Position numbers and translations under genes: made by a program
Shown: positions 54,844 to 64,000 of the stretch, in pieces
How the letters are laid out: each line of letters begins with the position of its first letter
Numbering within the stretch: the stretch's first letter is position 1
Assembly (NCBI GenBank): GCA_016214695.1
Contig: JACRNY010000001.1
Span: forward strand, 930,001-994,000
Reading direction: 5' to 3'
Source: Nitrosomonadales bacterium
GTDB lineage: Bacteria > Pseudomonadota > Gammaproteobacteria > Burkholderiales > Gallionellaceae
DNA length: 64,000 nt
The notes under the pieces: generated by a model
Database searches by the model: none
Told to the model about the DNA's origin: nothing
The model's input: only the letters and a program-made list of their open reading frames with translations

Positions 54844-56004
54844 TCAATTCAGTGCCGGTTCCCCGCCCTTGGGGAACAGCACCCACATCTTGCCCGACTG
54901 CTTCATGCTCCCCGCCCGAGCTGCGGCGATCTCGCCGAAGCCCCAGTAGAAGTCGGCGCGCACTGCGCCCTTGATGGCGCCGCCGGTGTCCTGCGCGAAC
55001 ATCAGCCGGTTGAGCGGCTCGGTGCTGTTGGGACGGGTGGTGGCGAGGAACACGGGCACACCGAGCGGGATGGTGCGCTGATCGACGGCGATACTGTATT
55101 CCTCGGTCAACGGTACGCCCAAGGCACCGAGCGGTGCGGAAAGGGTGTCCGGCAGTTCGCGGAAGAACACATAGCTGGGATTGTGCCCCAGCAGAGTGAA
55201 CAGCCGCTCAGGGTTCTTCTCCGCCCAGTTTTTGATGCCCTGCATGGAAGCCTCTTCAGGCTTGAGTTCGCCCATGTCGATGAGTTTCTTGCCGATGGAG
55301 GCATAGGGGTGTCCGTTCTGGTCGGCATAACCGATCTTCACGCGCTTGCCGTCTTCCAGTTCGACGCGGCCCGAGCCCTGTATCTGCAGGAAGAACAGTT
55401 CCACCTCGTTCTCCACCCAGAGCAGTTCGCGCCCCTCCAGGAGCTGGGCCTTGCCGGCATCGATCTCGGCGCGGTTGAAATAGGGCACGACGCGTTTGCC
55501 TTGCAGCCGCGCGCGCACGCGCTGGCCGCGGAACTGCGGATAGAGGTCGCCCATGTCCACTTCGAGCATGTCTTCGGGCGGCGCGTAGATGGGGTAGGGA
55601 CAGCGCTCGCTCTTCTTGCGGCAGCCCTTGAGCAGCGGCTCGTAGTAGCCGGTGATGAGTCCGCTGTCGCTGCCGTCCGGATTGAACACCTGGTAAGGCG
55701 TGAACCAGGTCTCGTAGAAGGTGCGCTGCGCCATCAGGTCGTCGCGGTCGACCTTCGCTGCCGCGGCGCAGATCGGCAGCCATACCGGTTTCAGCTTGAG
55801 GGCATTGCAGCTCTGCAGCAGCGCCGGCCAGGATGCATCCAGGTCCTGCGTCAGCCAGTCCGGCAAGCTTTCCCATTTGCTGATCATGAAATCGGGCGTG
55901 GGCTTGCCCACGGGCGGTTTGATCTCTACGGGGGGAGTCGGCTGGCAGGACACCAGCCACACGCTCGCCAACAGCACCAGCCAAATCGATCTGCTCTTGC
56001 TCAT
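54844..56004 (-). CDS. mltA: Membrane-bound lytic murein transglycosylase A
   Basis: Outer-membrane lipoprotein that cleaves peptidoglycan glycan strands and leaves 1,6-anhydromuramic ends, the type of product AmpD later processes. The 386-residue precursor has a lipobox (LASVWLVSC), then the MltA domain with YYEPLLKGC, IQGSGRVELEDG and a C-terminal 3D domain (FAQDTGGAIKGAVRADFYWG) carrying the catalytic Asp. ATG 56004 is preferred. It follows apaG closely (8-bp gap). Confidence 0.94.
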   Translation of the reverse strand: MSKSRSIWLVLLASVWLVSCQPTPPVEIKPPVGKPTPDFMISKWESLPDWLTQDLDASWPALLQSCNALKLKPVWLPICAAAAKVDRDDLMAQRTFYETWFTPYQVFNPDGSDSGLITGYYEPLLKGCRKKSERCPYPIYAPPEDMLEVDMGDLYPQFRGQRVRARLQGKRVVPYFNRAEIDAGKAQLLEGRELLWVENEVELFFLQIQGSGRVELEDGKRVKIGYADQNGHPYASIGKKLIDMGELKPEEASMQGIKNWAEKNPERLFTLLGHNPSYVFFRELPDTLSAPLGALGVPLTEEYSIAVDQRTIPLGVPVFLATTRPNSTEPLNRLMFAQDTGGAIKGAVRADFYWGFGEIAAARAGSMKQSGKMWVLFPKGGEPALN

Positions 56005-56011
56005 CTTCACC

Positions 56012-56395
56012 TTAATGCAATACGCGCGGCACGCTCAGAACGAATTGCGGGATAGCCACCGCGAACTCTTCGCCATCCAGCACCTGCATCTGGTAGCTGC
56101 CCGACATGGTACCCACCTGCGTCGCCAGCACGGTGCCGCTGGTGTATTCGAAACTCTGCCCCGGCTTGATCACCGGCTGTTCGCCGACCACGCCCTTGCC
56201 CTTCACTTCCTGCACATGGTTGTTGGCATCGGTGATGATCCAGTGACGGCTCAGCAGCTGCGCGGCGTGTTCGCCCTCGTTGGCGAGGGTGATGGTGTAC
56301 GCGAACACGTGGCGGTTGTCGGCTTCGTCGGACTGGTCGGCAAGGTAGCGCACTTGCACGGAGACCTTGATGCGATAAGGGGAGTTGTCTTCCAT
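56012..56395 (-). CDS. apaG: ApaG family protein
   Basis: The 127-residue protein is a single ApaG (DUF525) domain: FAYTITLANEGEHAAQLLSRHWIITDAN, GVVGEQPVIKPGQSFEYTSG and GTMSGSYQM. Related domains in eukaryotes bind protein partners; the bacterial role is linked to Co2+ resistance and Ap4A level but is unclear. It is upstream of mltA and 8 bp away, hence one transcript. Confidence 0.93.
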   Translation of the reverse strand: MEDNSPYRIKVSVQVRYLADQSDEADNRHVFAYTITLANEGEHAAQLLSRHWIITDANNHVQEVKGKGVVGEQPVIKPGQSFEYTSGTVLATQVGTMSGSYQMQVLDGEEFAVAIPQFVLSVPRVLH

Positions 56396-56462
56396 CGCCG
56401 CATTTCACCGTATTTTGCGCGGCGTGACAAGCTTTGTTTCCGGCGATGGAGGGAGCGTGCGG

Positions 56463-58355
56463 TCAGCCTCGCAGCAGCGCCAGACCCCGCAGGATGCTCG
56501 CGGCGAATCCGGACGTGCGGACCTTCTCCGGTATCTCGACCTTGTGGGCATGCACCAGCTCCGGTGCCTGCTGGTAGGTGAGATAGCGCTGCAGGGCGGA
56601 GTGGATCTGTTCCTTCATCGTCGAAACATTGAGCGGTTTGTGCAGGATGCGGAACACCTGCGCCTGATTGATGAGATCGATCACCAGTTCGGCATCCTTG
56701 GCCTTGGTGGCGATGATGGAAAGGATCTGCGGGTGTTCCTGTTTCAGCAGCTTCAGCATCGAGGCGACTTTCTCGTGGCTCGATTCCACGTCCGCGATGA
56801 CGACGGCGATCTCGTGCTTCCCCATCGTGTCCAGCGCCGCGTCGGCCCCGTTGGCATACAGCACGGGGCAGAGGCCTCCGATCAGCTCGCGGACGACGCG
56901 GAACACCTCCTCGTCCTCGTCGATCACCAGCACGCCGGCCTTCATCTTCTCCGGCAGTGCTATCGCCGTCGTCCTGGTATCGGCCAGTTCCAGCGCGATG
57001 GTGGAGGCCTCCGCCACGATGGTCTGCAGCGACTGGTTGTCCCAGGGTTTGCTGATGAAGCGATAGACCTCGCCATCGTTGATCGAGCCGACGATGGCGG
57101 CCAGATCGGAATAACCGGTGAGCAGGATGCGCACGCTGCGCGGCGATATCTCGCGCGAACGGCGCAACAGTTCCGAGCCCAGCATGATGGGCATGCGCTG
57201 GTCGCTGATGATGACGTGCATCTGGTAGCGGGTGATGAAATCGAGCGCCTTGTTGCCGTCCGTCGTGGTGAAGACGTGGTAGCGGTGGCGGAACAGCGAT
57301 TTCAACGCGGTGAGGATGCGCTCCTCGTCGTCGACGATCAGCAGGCGCGCTTTCTTGACGCCGGTATCGATGAAGATGGGACTGTCTTCGTCGATGTCGT
57401 CAGGCTCGCTTTCCGCGCTGCCGGCGAGCACGCCATCGGGCTGCTGGTTCTTGTTCAGCATGCGCGCGGCATCGAGCAGCATGCTGCCGTTCGGTGCGGC
57501 AACGGCGGGTTGCGGCGCGACCACACCGAGCGATGCGTCGATTGCCTTCCTGAAGGCTTCCGAGAATTCCGCGGCCGTCTGGTATCTGTCGGCCGGGTTC
57601 TTGGCCAGGACCTTGCCCAGCACTTCGTCCATTTCCGGCGCGAGCGCGGGGTTGAGCGTGGAAGGTTTTGGCGGGATCGCGTTGACCACCTGATGCATGA
57701 TGGCTGCCAGGCTGCCGACGAAAGGCCGCCTGCCGGTCAACAGTTCGTAGGCGATCACGCCGATGGAATACAGATCGGTCGTCGCGCCTATCTGCTCGCC
57801 GCGGAACTGCTCCGGAGACATGAATGAGGGCGTGCCGACCAGATCACCCACCCGGGTCAGCGTGGTGGAATCGACGCGGGCGATGCCGAAATCGTTGATC
57901 TTCACGCGCCCGTCATTGTTGATCATGATGTTCGCCGACTTCATGTCGCGATGTACCACGCCCTGCGCATGGGCATAACCGATGCCGTCCAGGGTCTGGG
58001 TGATGATCTGCGATATCTCGCGCAGGCCGAAGTTGTCCTTGCTCTCCAGATGGTGGGCAAGGGTCTTGCCGTGCACCAGCTCCATGATGATGTAAGCCGC
58101 GTTCTCGTCCTCGATGAAGTCGTAGATCTGCACGATGCGGGGATGCACCAGACGGCCGACCGCCTGCGCTTCACGACGGAAGCGGCTCAGCACGGTCTCG
58201 CGCTCGCCGTCCTGCAGGGCCTTCTTGTTGACGCCCTTGATCGCGACTTCGCGCGAGATGGCCGGATCCCAGCCTTTATAGACGACACCCATGCCGCCGG
58301 TGCCGAGCTCGCCCTGTATCTCGTATTTGCCGATCTTCTTCAGTGCTTCGCTCAT
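56463..58355 (-). CDS. Ser/Thr protein kinase fused to two response-regulator receivers
   Basis: The 630-residue protein has an N-terminal kinase (~8-270): GTGGMGVVYKG, VAIKGV, HRDMKSANIMI, INDFG (intact) and SPEQFRGE. A linker follows. Receiver 1 (~335-460) has LLIVDDEERIL and acceptor Asp in IISDQRMP. Receiver 2 (~488-605) has VLVIDEDEEVF and Asp in VVIADVESS. No membrane or DNA-binding part is seen. It lies 4 bp after a histidine kinase gene, so a two-component phosphorelay probably feeds a Ser/Thr kinase. Confidence 0.88.
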   Translation of the reverse strand: MSEALKKIGKYEIQGELGTGGMGVVYKGWDPAISREVAIKGVNKKALQDGERETVLSRFRREAQAVGRLVHPRIVQIYDFIEDENAAYIIMELVHGKTLAHHLESKDNFGLREISQIITQTLDGIGYAHAQGVVHRDMKSANIMINNDGRVKINDFGIARVDSTTLTRVGDLVGTPSFMSPEQFRGEQIGATTDLYSIGVIAYELLTGRRPFVGSLAAIMHQVVNAIPPKPSTLNPALAPEMDEVLGKVLAKNPADRYQTAAEFSEAFRKAIDASLGVVAPQPAVAAPNGSMLLDAARMLNKNQQPDGVLAGSAESEPDDIDEDSPIFIDTGVKKARLLIVDDEERILTALKSLFRHRYHVFTTTDGNKALDFITRYQMHVIISDQRMPIMLGSELLRRSREISPRSVRILLTGYSDLAAIVGSINDGEVYRFISKPWDNQSLQTIVAEASTIALELADTRTTAIALPEKMKAGVLVIDEDEEVFRVVRELIGGLCPVLYANGADAALDTMGKHEIAVVIADVESSHEKVASMLKLLKQEHPQILSIIATKAKDAELVIDLINQAQVFRILHKPLNVSTMKEQIHSALQRYLTYQQAPELVHAHKVEIPEKVRTSGFAASILRGLALLRG

Positions 58356-58358
58356 CTG

Positions 58359-60137
58359 TCAGACACCTTCCAGTTGCGCTTCCGCCGGCGGCGTCAACGG
58401 CAGCCACACGGTGAATTTCGTTCCTTCGCCCGGCTTCGACTCGACGCTGATCTTTCCGCCGTGCTGCTCGACGATCTTGTACGAGATCGACAACCCCAGG
58501 CCGGTGCCCTTGCCGATCTCCTTGGTGGTGAAGAAGGGGTCGAAGATCTTCGACATCACCTCCGGCGGGATGCCGGAACCGTTGTCCTGCACTTCGACCG
58601 CGACGCCCTCGCCTTCCTTGCGCGAAGTCAGGGTGATGACACCTTTTTCGCCCGGCATCGCCTGGACCGCGTTGGTGATCAGATTGAGGAAGACCTGGTT
58701 GATCTGCGATGGCGCACAGGTGATCTCCGGGATGTCGCCGAAGTTCTTGTTCACGGTCACCATCTTGAGCTGGTGTTTGGCCAGCAACAGGGTGCTGTTG
58801 AGGCTGTCGTTCAGATTGGAGTGGGCAACCTTGCTGCGGTCGAGACGGCTGAAGTTCTTCAGGTTGCCGACGATCTCCGACACCTGCCCGGTGCCGAACA
58901 AGCCATCCTTGACCAGGCTGCCCAGCTCTTCGATGACATGCTGCTGTTTGAGTGCTCCGACCTGCGCCGATGTCTGCTGGAACTCGCGTGACAACCCCTC
59001 CGGGTCATTGCCCGCGCCCAGCAGCTCCAGCAATTTTGCAGAATGCCCCAGCGCACTGTCGATCAGCGGAAGTTTTTCGGAGACCTGCCCCAGGCTGTTC
59101 TTCACATAGGCCAGCGGCGTGTTGATCTCGTGCGCGACCCCGGCCACCATCTGTCCCAGCGAAGACATCTTCTCCGACTGGATCAGTTGCGACTCTGATT
59201 CCTTGAGGTGCTTCAGCGCATCGGACAGTTCGCGGGTGCGCGCTTCGACGCGGTGCTCCAGGGTCTGGTTGGCGGTCTTCAGCTTGAGTCCGAAATACAT
59301 CAGCAGGACCAGCAGGGCCGACGCGTAATAGATCAGGTATATCCGGTAGCGCTCTTTCTCCTGCAGGCTTTCTTCCAGTTCGCTGTTGAATGTCAGCGTC
59401 AGGCTGATCAGGCGCGGGCCGGTACTCAGCCCTTCCAGTTCGGAATGATGCGCCAGTTCGACGGGGATCTGCGCCAGCAGGGTTTGCACCGCCTGGTCTA
59501 TGCGCTGCATCTGGTCGTGGGCGACGTTTGTCGCCGCCAATTGCGCAACCAGTTCCTGCAGCATCGCGCGCTGGGTTTCCTGCCCATGCAGGAAATATTG
59601 CGTCGCGGCTTCGTCCAGCTGACTCAACGTCTGCGCAAGGGCGACGGAAGGACGTTTCTGTGCGGCCGTCGCCGCAGCGAGCCCGGAGATCTCCTGCAGC
59701 AGCGCCTGCAAGGTCAGCTTGTTGTTCCTGTTCTCCTGCATGAATAGCTGGAACAGGTCGGATTTGTGCATCAGCGCATTGCGCAGTTCGGTGAGGCCGG
59801 ATCTGAGGGTATTGCTGGAAGTCAGTTGTGCGAAACGGGTGACATCACGCAGCGCCTTGTCACCCGCATCCTTGAGCGGTATCTCTTCCGGTCCGATATC
59901 GAGATCTATCCGGGCGCGCTGCACCTCGCGGTCCCAGCGACTGTCGATCTCCTTCACGCCATTCAGCAGGCCCATCACCTCGTTCTGCTCGCGCAGGTCG
60001 ACCGCCTCGGTCTTGTCGTAGAAGAATACCAGCGCACCCAGCATGATCGACACGATCAAACCGATCAGCACGGTTTGCTGCATCTCGGACCTGCTCATCT
60101 CAAGCTTGGTGTTGATTTTGCTGAATTTGATGTTCAC
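58359..60137 (-). CDS. Membrane sensor histidine kinase
   Basis: The 592-residue protein has a first membrane helix (VLIGLIVSIMLGALVFFY), a periplasmic helical domain of about 230 residues (DAHL-like), a second helix (IYLIYYASALLVLLMYFGL), a coiled coil, and a kinase core: SSLGQMVAGVAHEINTPLA with the phospho-His, NLITNAVQAM, DNGSGIPPEV and GTGLGLSISYKI. Its receivers are most likely those of the adjacent kinase-REC-REC protein encoded 4 bp downstream. Confidence 0.88.
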   Translation of the reverse strand: MNIKFSKINTKLEMSRSEMQQTVLIGLIVSIMLGALVFFYDKTEAVDLREQNEVMGLLNGVKEIDSRWDREVQRARIDLDIGPEEIPLKDAGDKALRDVTRFAQLTSSNTLRSGLTELRNALMHKSDLFQLFMQENRNNKLTLQALLQEISGLAAATAAQKRPSVALAQTLSQLDEAATQYFLHGQETQRAMLQELVAQLAATNVAHDQMQRIDQAVQTLLAQIPVELAHHSELEGLSTGPRLISLTLTFNSELEESLQEKERYRIYLIYYASALLVLLMYFGLKLKTANQTLEHRVEARTRELSDALKHLKESESQLIQSEKMSSLGQMVAGVAHEINTPLAYVKNSLGQVSEKLPLIDSALGHSAKLLELLGAGNDPEGLSREFQQTSAQVGALKQQHVIEELGSLVKDGLFGTGQVSEIVGNLKNFSRLDRSKVAHSNLNDSLNSTLLLAKHQLKMVTVNKNFGDIPEITCAPSQINQVFLNLITNAVQAMPGEKGVITLTSRKEGEGVAVEVQDNGSGIPPEVMSKIFDPFFTTKEIGKGTGLGLSISYKIVEQHGGKISVESKPGEGTKFTVWLPLTPPAEAQLEGV

Positions 60138-60681
60138 AACTCATCTTCCCTGACCGACGCCCATCCGATCGCTTGTTATTCTTGAAATGCCGCGGGTGAA
60201 TATTCTGCAGCGTCTTCCCCGCCTGCATTGTAGTGCCTGATTCCCTTGCATAACAATGCCATAGACACATGAACCCGATATGGCACCCGACTTTTCTGCA
60301 GACGCACGAATGCCGCTCCACAGGCTTCGCCCTCGCGGATCAGCGGCATCGCTCCCGACACCCTCATCGAATTCCCAAATTGGAGTACCCACCTGCGCCG
60401 ATGGGTCTGTTGCGCACTGGCATCCGGTCACAGCCCTGCGCCCTTGTGCGGCCGCAGTCCGTACCCGTTGCGACATATCATATACCGTAAGCATTCGGAA
60501 TCACATATGGCTGACGGTCTATATACTTGCCTATATACACCCCGCGATCGCCTGCAGCGGCCGACCGCAACCCATAGGTGAAGCCATCCCCGCGCCTTGC
60601 CCTTATCAACGTGCCAGCTTTATCCCGAGAAGTTTCGGTTAGAATGCCGGGTCAAGTCATCAACCGAATAAGGATAAAACC
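60138..60681. other. 544-bp gap between divergent histidine kinase and rpe
   Basis: No convincing gene. It must hold the promoters of both neighbours. A direct repeat TCTATATACTTGC / CCTATATACACC lies at about 60520-60540. Short open frames on both strands have no family similarity and no ribosome sites. Confidence 0.4.
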
Positions 60682-61371
60682 ATGGATTATCAGATCGCCC
60701 CTTCGATTCTTTCCGCCGATTTCGCCAAACTGGGACAGGAAGTCGACAACGTACTCGCCTCCGGCGCGGACATCGTCCACTTCGACGTGATGGACAACCA
60801 TTACGTGCCCAACCTGACCATAGGCCCGCTGGTGTGCGAAGCGTTGCGCAAGCACGGTGTGACCGCACCGATCGACGTGCATCTGATGGTCAAGCCGGTG
60901 GATCGCATCATCCCCGACTTCGCCAAGGCCGGCGCGACCTACATCACCTTCCACCCGGAGGCCTCCGAGCACATCGACCGCACCATCGGCCTGATCAAGG
61001 AAAGCGGCTGCAAGGCCGGTCTGGTGTTCAACCCCGCCACTCCGCTGGACGTGCTGGAATACACCCTGCCCAAGCTGGACATGGTGTTGCTGATGTCGGT
61101 GAACCCCGGCTTTGGCGGCCAGAAGTTCATCCCCTACGTGCTGGACAAGGCGCGTGCCGTACGCAAGATGATAGACGCCGGCAAATACAACTGCCGCCTG
61201 GAGATCGATGGCGGCGTCGGTCCGGCCAACATCAGGGAAGTGGCCGAGGCGGGCGTGGATACCTTCGTGGCCGGTTCCGCGGTGTTCGGCAAAAAGAACG
61301 ACAAGGACAAGAACCACTACAACACCATCATCGGCGAGCTGCGCGCAGAGTTGGCGAAGGTCGGCAAGTAA
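60682..61371 (+). CDS. rpe: Ribulose-phosphate 3-epimerase
   Basis: Interconverts ribulose 5-phosphate and xylulose 5-phosphate. The 229-residue TIM-barrel protein has [26 protein letters not shown] with metal-binding His/Asp, [23 protein letters not shown] and LEIDGGV. AAGGATAAAA precedes the start. Its stop overlaps the gph start (TAATG). Confidence 0.97.
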   Translation: MDYQIAPSILSADFAKLGQEVDNVLASGADIVHFDVMDNHYVPNLTIGPLVCEALRKHGVTAPIDVHLMVKPVDRIIPDFAKAGATYITFHPEASEHIDRTIGLIKESGCKAGLVFNPATPLDVLEYTLPKLDMVLLMSVNPGFGGQKFIPYVLDKARAVRKMIDAGKYNCRLEIDGGVGPANIREVAEAGVDTFVAGSAVFGKKNDKDKNHYNTIIGELRAELAKVGK

Positions 61372-62057
61372 TGGCGTTCAGGGATTTTCCGCTCCCCGTC
61401 TCCGCCATCGTCATCGACCTGGACGGTACGCTGCTGCATACCGCGCCGGAGCTGGCAGAGTCGGCCAACCGCATGTTGCGCGACATGGGCCGTCCACCCG
61501 TGTCGCAAGACCTGCTGATGAGCTATATCGGCAACGGCATCCACTGGCTGGTCAAGCGTGCGCTCACCGGCGACATGCATGCCGAGCCGGATGGCGCACT
61601 GTTCGACCAGGCGCTGCCGGTATTCGAGAAGCACTACACCGGGCTCGCCTGCGACAGCAAACCGTTCCCCAACGTGGTGCAGGGACTGGATGCGATGAAA
61701 GCCGCCGGTTTCCGCCTGGGCTGCATCACCAACAAGGTGATGCGCTATACCGAGCCGATCCTGCAGGCTTCCGGCCTCGCACCGTATTTCGAGATCGTGC
61801 TGGCCGGCGACACCTTGCCGGAGAAGAAGCCGCACCCGCTGCCGCTGCTGCATTCAGCGCAGTTCTTCGGCGTACCGATAGAACGGTTGTTGCTGGTCGG
61901 CGATTCGCTCAGCGATGCGCAAGCCGCACGGGCTGCAGGTTGTCCCATCATTTGCGTGCCCTACGGTTACAATCACGGCGAGCCGGTCGAAGGCCTCGAC
62001 GTGGATGCAGTCATCCCCGACCTGACAGGCGTATTGCCGCTCATCCAACGAGCCTGA
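61371..62057 (+). CDS. gph: Phosphoglycolate phosphatase (HAD family)
   Basis: Removes phosphate from 2-phosphoglycolate, a product of Rubisco oxygenation or DNA repair. The 228-residue HAD protein has VIDLDGTLLHTAPEL (nucleophile Asp), GCITNKVM, and LLVGDSLSDAQAARAAG. The rpe-gph overlap and a following trpE are a common order in beta- and gammaproteobacteria. Confidence 0.93.
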   Translation: MAFRDFPLPVSAIVIDLDGTLLHTAPELAESANRMLRDMGRPPVSQDLLMSYIGNGIHWLVKRALTGDMHAEPDGALFDQALPVFEKHYTGLACDSKPFPNVVQGLDAMKAAGFRLGCITNKVMRYTEPILQASGLAPYFEIVLAGDTLPEKKPHPLPLLHSAQFFGVPIERLLLVGDSLSDAQAARAAGCPIICVPYGYNHGEPVEGLDVDAVIPDLTGVLPLIQRA

Positions 62058-62166
62058 AATGACAGATAACGACCTCTATTCGAAGACGATCGATTGGCGA
62101 TGGTGATGCGGCAACACCGGGCATCGCGTCCGCGCATCGTCATCGAACAAAGATAGAGAGGTCTTT

Positions 62167-63654
62167 ATGCTGTCCCCCATCACCGAACAGGAATTCCAGG
62201 CCCTTGCCAAACAGGGCTACAACCGCGTCCCGCTGGTCGCCGAAACCTTCGCCGACCTCGACACCCCGCTGTCGCTCTACCTCAAGCTGGCCAACCGCCC
62301 TTTTTCCTATTTGCTCGAATCGGTGCAGGGCGGCGAGCGCTTCGGTCGCTATTCCTTCATCGGCCTGCCCGCCGACACGCGCATCACCGTGCGCGGCGAC
62401 CAGGTCACGCTGACCCAGGACGGTCATGAGACGACAGAAGCCTGCGACGACCCGCTGGCTTGGATCAAGCGGTTCCAGTCGCGCTTCAAGGTCGCGCCGC
62501 TATCCGGCCTGCCGCGCTTCACCGGCGGCCTCGCGGGCTATTTCGGCTATGACACCGTGCGCTACATCGAGCCGCGCCTGGCAAAGACAGTGAAGAAGGA
62601 CACGCTCGGCACGCCCGACATCCTGCTGATGCTGACCGAACAACTGGCGGTGGTGGACAACCTCTCCGGCAAACTGACCTTCATCGTCTACGCCGACCCG
62701 GCGCACGACGATGCCTATGCCCTCGCCCGCGAACGCCTGCGCGAACTGATCGGCATGCTGCGCCTGCCCATCGACATCCCGTTCGCGCCGCCCGCCCCGC
62801 GCGAGGAAGCAAAGTCCGAATTCGGCGAGAGCGCCTTCAAGGCGGCCGTGGAAAGATCCAAGCGCTACATCTTCGACGGCGACATCATGCAGGTGGTGCT
62901 GGCGCAGCGCATGTCGCAACCCTTCCCGGCATCGCCGTTGTCGTTGTACCGCGCACTGCGCAGCATCAACCCGTCGCCCTACATGTTCTATTACGACATG
63001 GGAGACCACCATGTGGTCGGCGCCTCGCCGGAGATCCTGGCGCGCCTGGAAGGCGACACCGTCACCGTGCGTCCCATCGCGGGAACACGCCCGCGCGGCA
63101 AGACGCCCGATCAGGACAAGGCGCTGGAACAGGAACTGCTGGCCGACCCCAAGGAACTGGCCGAGCATCTGATGCTGATCGACCTCGGCCGCAACGACAT
63201 CGGCCGCGTGGCCGAGCGCGGCACGGTAAAACTCACCGACAAGATGGTGATCGAACGCTACTCGCATGTGATGCACATCGTCTCCAACGTCGAGGCCAGG
63301 CTGAAGCCGGGGCTGGATGCCATCGACGTGCTGAAAGCCACCTTTCCCGCCGGTACCGTGAGCGGCGCCGCCAAGGTGCGCGCGATGGAGATCATCGACG
63401 AACTGGAACCGAGCAAACGCGGCATCTATGCCGGCGCGGTCGGCTACCTCGGCTTCAACGGCGACATGGATGTCGCCATCGCGCTGCGCACCGCCGTGGT
63501 CAAGGACAAGATGCTTTACGTGCAGGCCGGCGCGGGCATCGTCGCCGACTCGGTGCCGGACAGCGAATGGATGGAGACGCAGAACAAGGCTCGCGCGGTG
63601 TTGCGCGCGGCGGAGATGGTGCTGGACGGGCTCGACGCCCAGTCGCACCGCTAG
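62167..63654 (+). CDS. trpE: Anthranilate synthase component I
   Basis: Converts chorismate to anthranilate, using ammonia from the TrpG glutaminase. The 495-residue protein has the tryptophan-feedback segment [20 protein letters not shown] near the N-terminus and the catalytic core [27 protein letters not shown] and [18 protein letters not shown]. The stop TAG is embedded in the AGGAGG ribosome site of the next gene, the usual trpE-trpG coupling, but trpG is interrupted (see next feature). Confidence 0.96.
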   Translation: MLSPITEQEFQALAKQGYNRVPLVAETFADLDTPLSLYLKLANRPFSYLLESVQGGERFGRYSFIGLPADTRITVRGDQVTLTQDGHETTEACDDPLAWIKRFQSRFKVAPLSGLPRFTGGLAGYFGYDTVRYIEPRLAKTVKKDTLGTPDILLMLTEQLAVVDNLSGKLTFIVYADPAHDDAYALARERLRELIGMLRLPIDIPFAPPAPREEAKSEFGESAFKAAVERSKRYIFDGDIMQVVLAQRMSQPFPASPLSLYRALRSINPSPYMFYYDMGDHHVVGASPEILARLEGDTVTVRPIAGTRPRGKTPDQDKALEQELLADPKELAEHLMLIDLGRNDIGRVAERGTVKLTDKMVIERYSHVMHIVSNVEARLKPGLDAIDVLKATFPAGTVSGAAKVRAMEIIDELEPSKRGIYAGAVGYLGFNGDMDVAIALRTAVVKDKMLYVQAGAGIVADSVPDSEWMETQNKARAVLRAAEMVLDGLDAQSHR

Positions 63655-63663
63655 GAGGACACC

Positions 63664-63744
63664 ATGCTATTGATGATAGACAACTACCTTTCAAATCCAA
63701 CCCAATCTTGTTTTATCCTGCAATCATTGCAATTCCATTATTAA
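63664..63744 (+). pseudogene. trpG: trpG 5' end, cut off by an integrated element
   Basis: Nine bp after the trpE stop, with AGGAGG in front, ATG 63664 opens with MLLMIDNY, the standard first eight residues of TrpG. The family continues DSFTYNLVQYF; here it changes to LSNPTQSCFILQ and stops after 26 codons. The base composition turns AT-rich at the same point. The rest of trpG is not in the window. If the element recreates the target at its far end, an intact trpG may exist there but away from trpE. Confidence 0.88.
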
Positions 63745-63811
63745 ATAGTTAGATAAGTGCACTTTTCGGTCAAATTCGCAAAATAAATATCCTTTAGCAA
63801 CCCCTCAAATA

Positions 63812-63830
63812 GGTGGTAAATTGGTGGTAA
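63812..63830 (+). repeat. Direct repeats upstream of the integrase
   Basis: GGTGGTAA occurs at 63812-63819 and 63823-63830, 11 bp apart (one helical turn), about 22 bp before the integrase start. They may be arm-type binding sites for the integrase or an operator controlling it. Confidence 0.5.
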
Positions 63831-63852
63831 TTTAAGCCTTCTATACCGCCAA

Positions 63853-64000
63853 ATGAAGCCCTCCAAGTCGCTTACTCACTCGACAATTCTCGCTGCAAAA
63901 CCAAAGGACAAACCGTACAAGCTGTCCGATGCCGACCGCCTGTACGTGCTAATTACCGTGGCAGGAAAAAAGTATTGGAAGTGGAACTACAGATTAGACG
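63853..64000 (+). CDS. P4-type tyrosine integrase, N-terminal part (runs off the window)
   Basis: ATG 63853 starts MKPSKSLTHSTILAAKP, followed by YKLSDADRLYVLITVAGKKY and WKWNYRLD. This is the N-terminal arm-binding domain (DUF4102-like) of phage P4/CP4-57-type integrases that insert genomic islands and prophages, usually at conserved gene ends. The 49 residues visible are clear; the catalytic Arg/His/Tyr domain is beyond the window. It is transcribed in the same direction as trpE, reading away from the junction. Confidence 0.88.
   Translation, partial: MKPSKSLTHSTILAAKPKDKPYKLSDADRLYVLITVAGKKYWKWNYRLD

Overview
This window is a 64 kb piece of a GC-rich proteobacterial chromosome. It is most likely a betaproteobacterium of the Nitrosomonadales, and a Gallionella/Sideroxydans-like iron oxidiser would fit. 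The evidence is the gene neighbourhoods (rph-rdgB-hemW, yicC-gmk-rpoZ-spoT, dusB-fis-purH-purD), a stand-alone beta-proteobacterial proteasome homolog (BPH), a lysine/alanine-rich histone H1-like protein, and a peroxide locus built on rubredoxin and rubrerythrin. The genus is an inference only. Nearly all of the window is core chromosome. The last ~330 bp are clearly foreign.

Layout. 1-1372: 3' end of thiG, then trmB. 1316-4754 (minus): PP2C phosphatase, rph, rdgB, hemW. 4867-9187 (plus): yicC, gmk, rpoZ, spoT, FlK-like thioesterase. 9209-11194: pabB divergent from BPH. 11579-12172: H1-like repeat protein, flanked by two long gene-free, hairpin-rich stretches. 13008-17259 (minus): nrdA and nrdB behind two NrdR-type boxes spaced 31 bp. 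17484-21214 (minus): PP0621-like protein, pilS, pilR, ampD. 21375-23777 (minus): tRNA-Pro, ispB and an MFS transporter. 23770-29531: cell-surface glycan genes (membrane protein, sialidase-like protein, GT39 on minus; epimerase and GT2 on plus). 29542-34676: two paralogous Ser/Thr kinases with C-terminal cNMP-binding domains around ridA, then recG. 34824-40335: ubiA, dps (with a duplicated 3' remnant), rubredoxin reductase, rubredoxin, rubrerythrin, divergent oxyR, a methyltransferase. 40400-43840: large 7TM-PAS-GAF-GGDEF-EAL protein. 43830-50409 (minus): dusB, fis, purH, purD, tsaC, hemF, methyltransferase. 50533-54115 (plus): UbiH-like hydroxylase, dsbC, DUF4149-like protein, cNMP-EAL protein. 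54328-60137 (minus): rhodanese, apaG-mltA, and a histidine kinase followed by a Ser/Thr kinase-REC-REC fusion. 60682-63654 (plus): rpe, gph, trpE.

At 63664 trpG begins normally right behind trpE but leaves the trpG sequence after eight codons. AT-rich DNA follows, with the start of a P4-type tyrosine integrase at 63853. This is the left end of an integrated element whose target is the start of trpG.

The other notable themes are: (i) a short palindromic repeat family found between genes and also inserted in frame inside three conserved proteins (HemW, RecG, rubredoxin reductase); (ii) much eukaryote-like phosphorylation and cyclic-nucleotide/c-di-GMP signalling (three Ser/Thr kinases, one PP2C, three cNMP-binding domains, two EAL proteins); (iii) a compact peroxide-defence locus. 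No CRISPR array, rRNA or transposase gene was seen.
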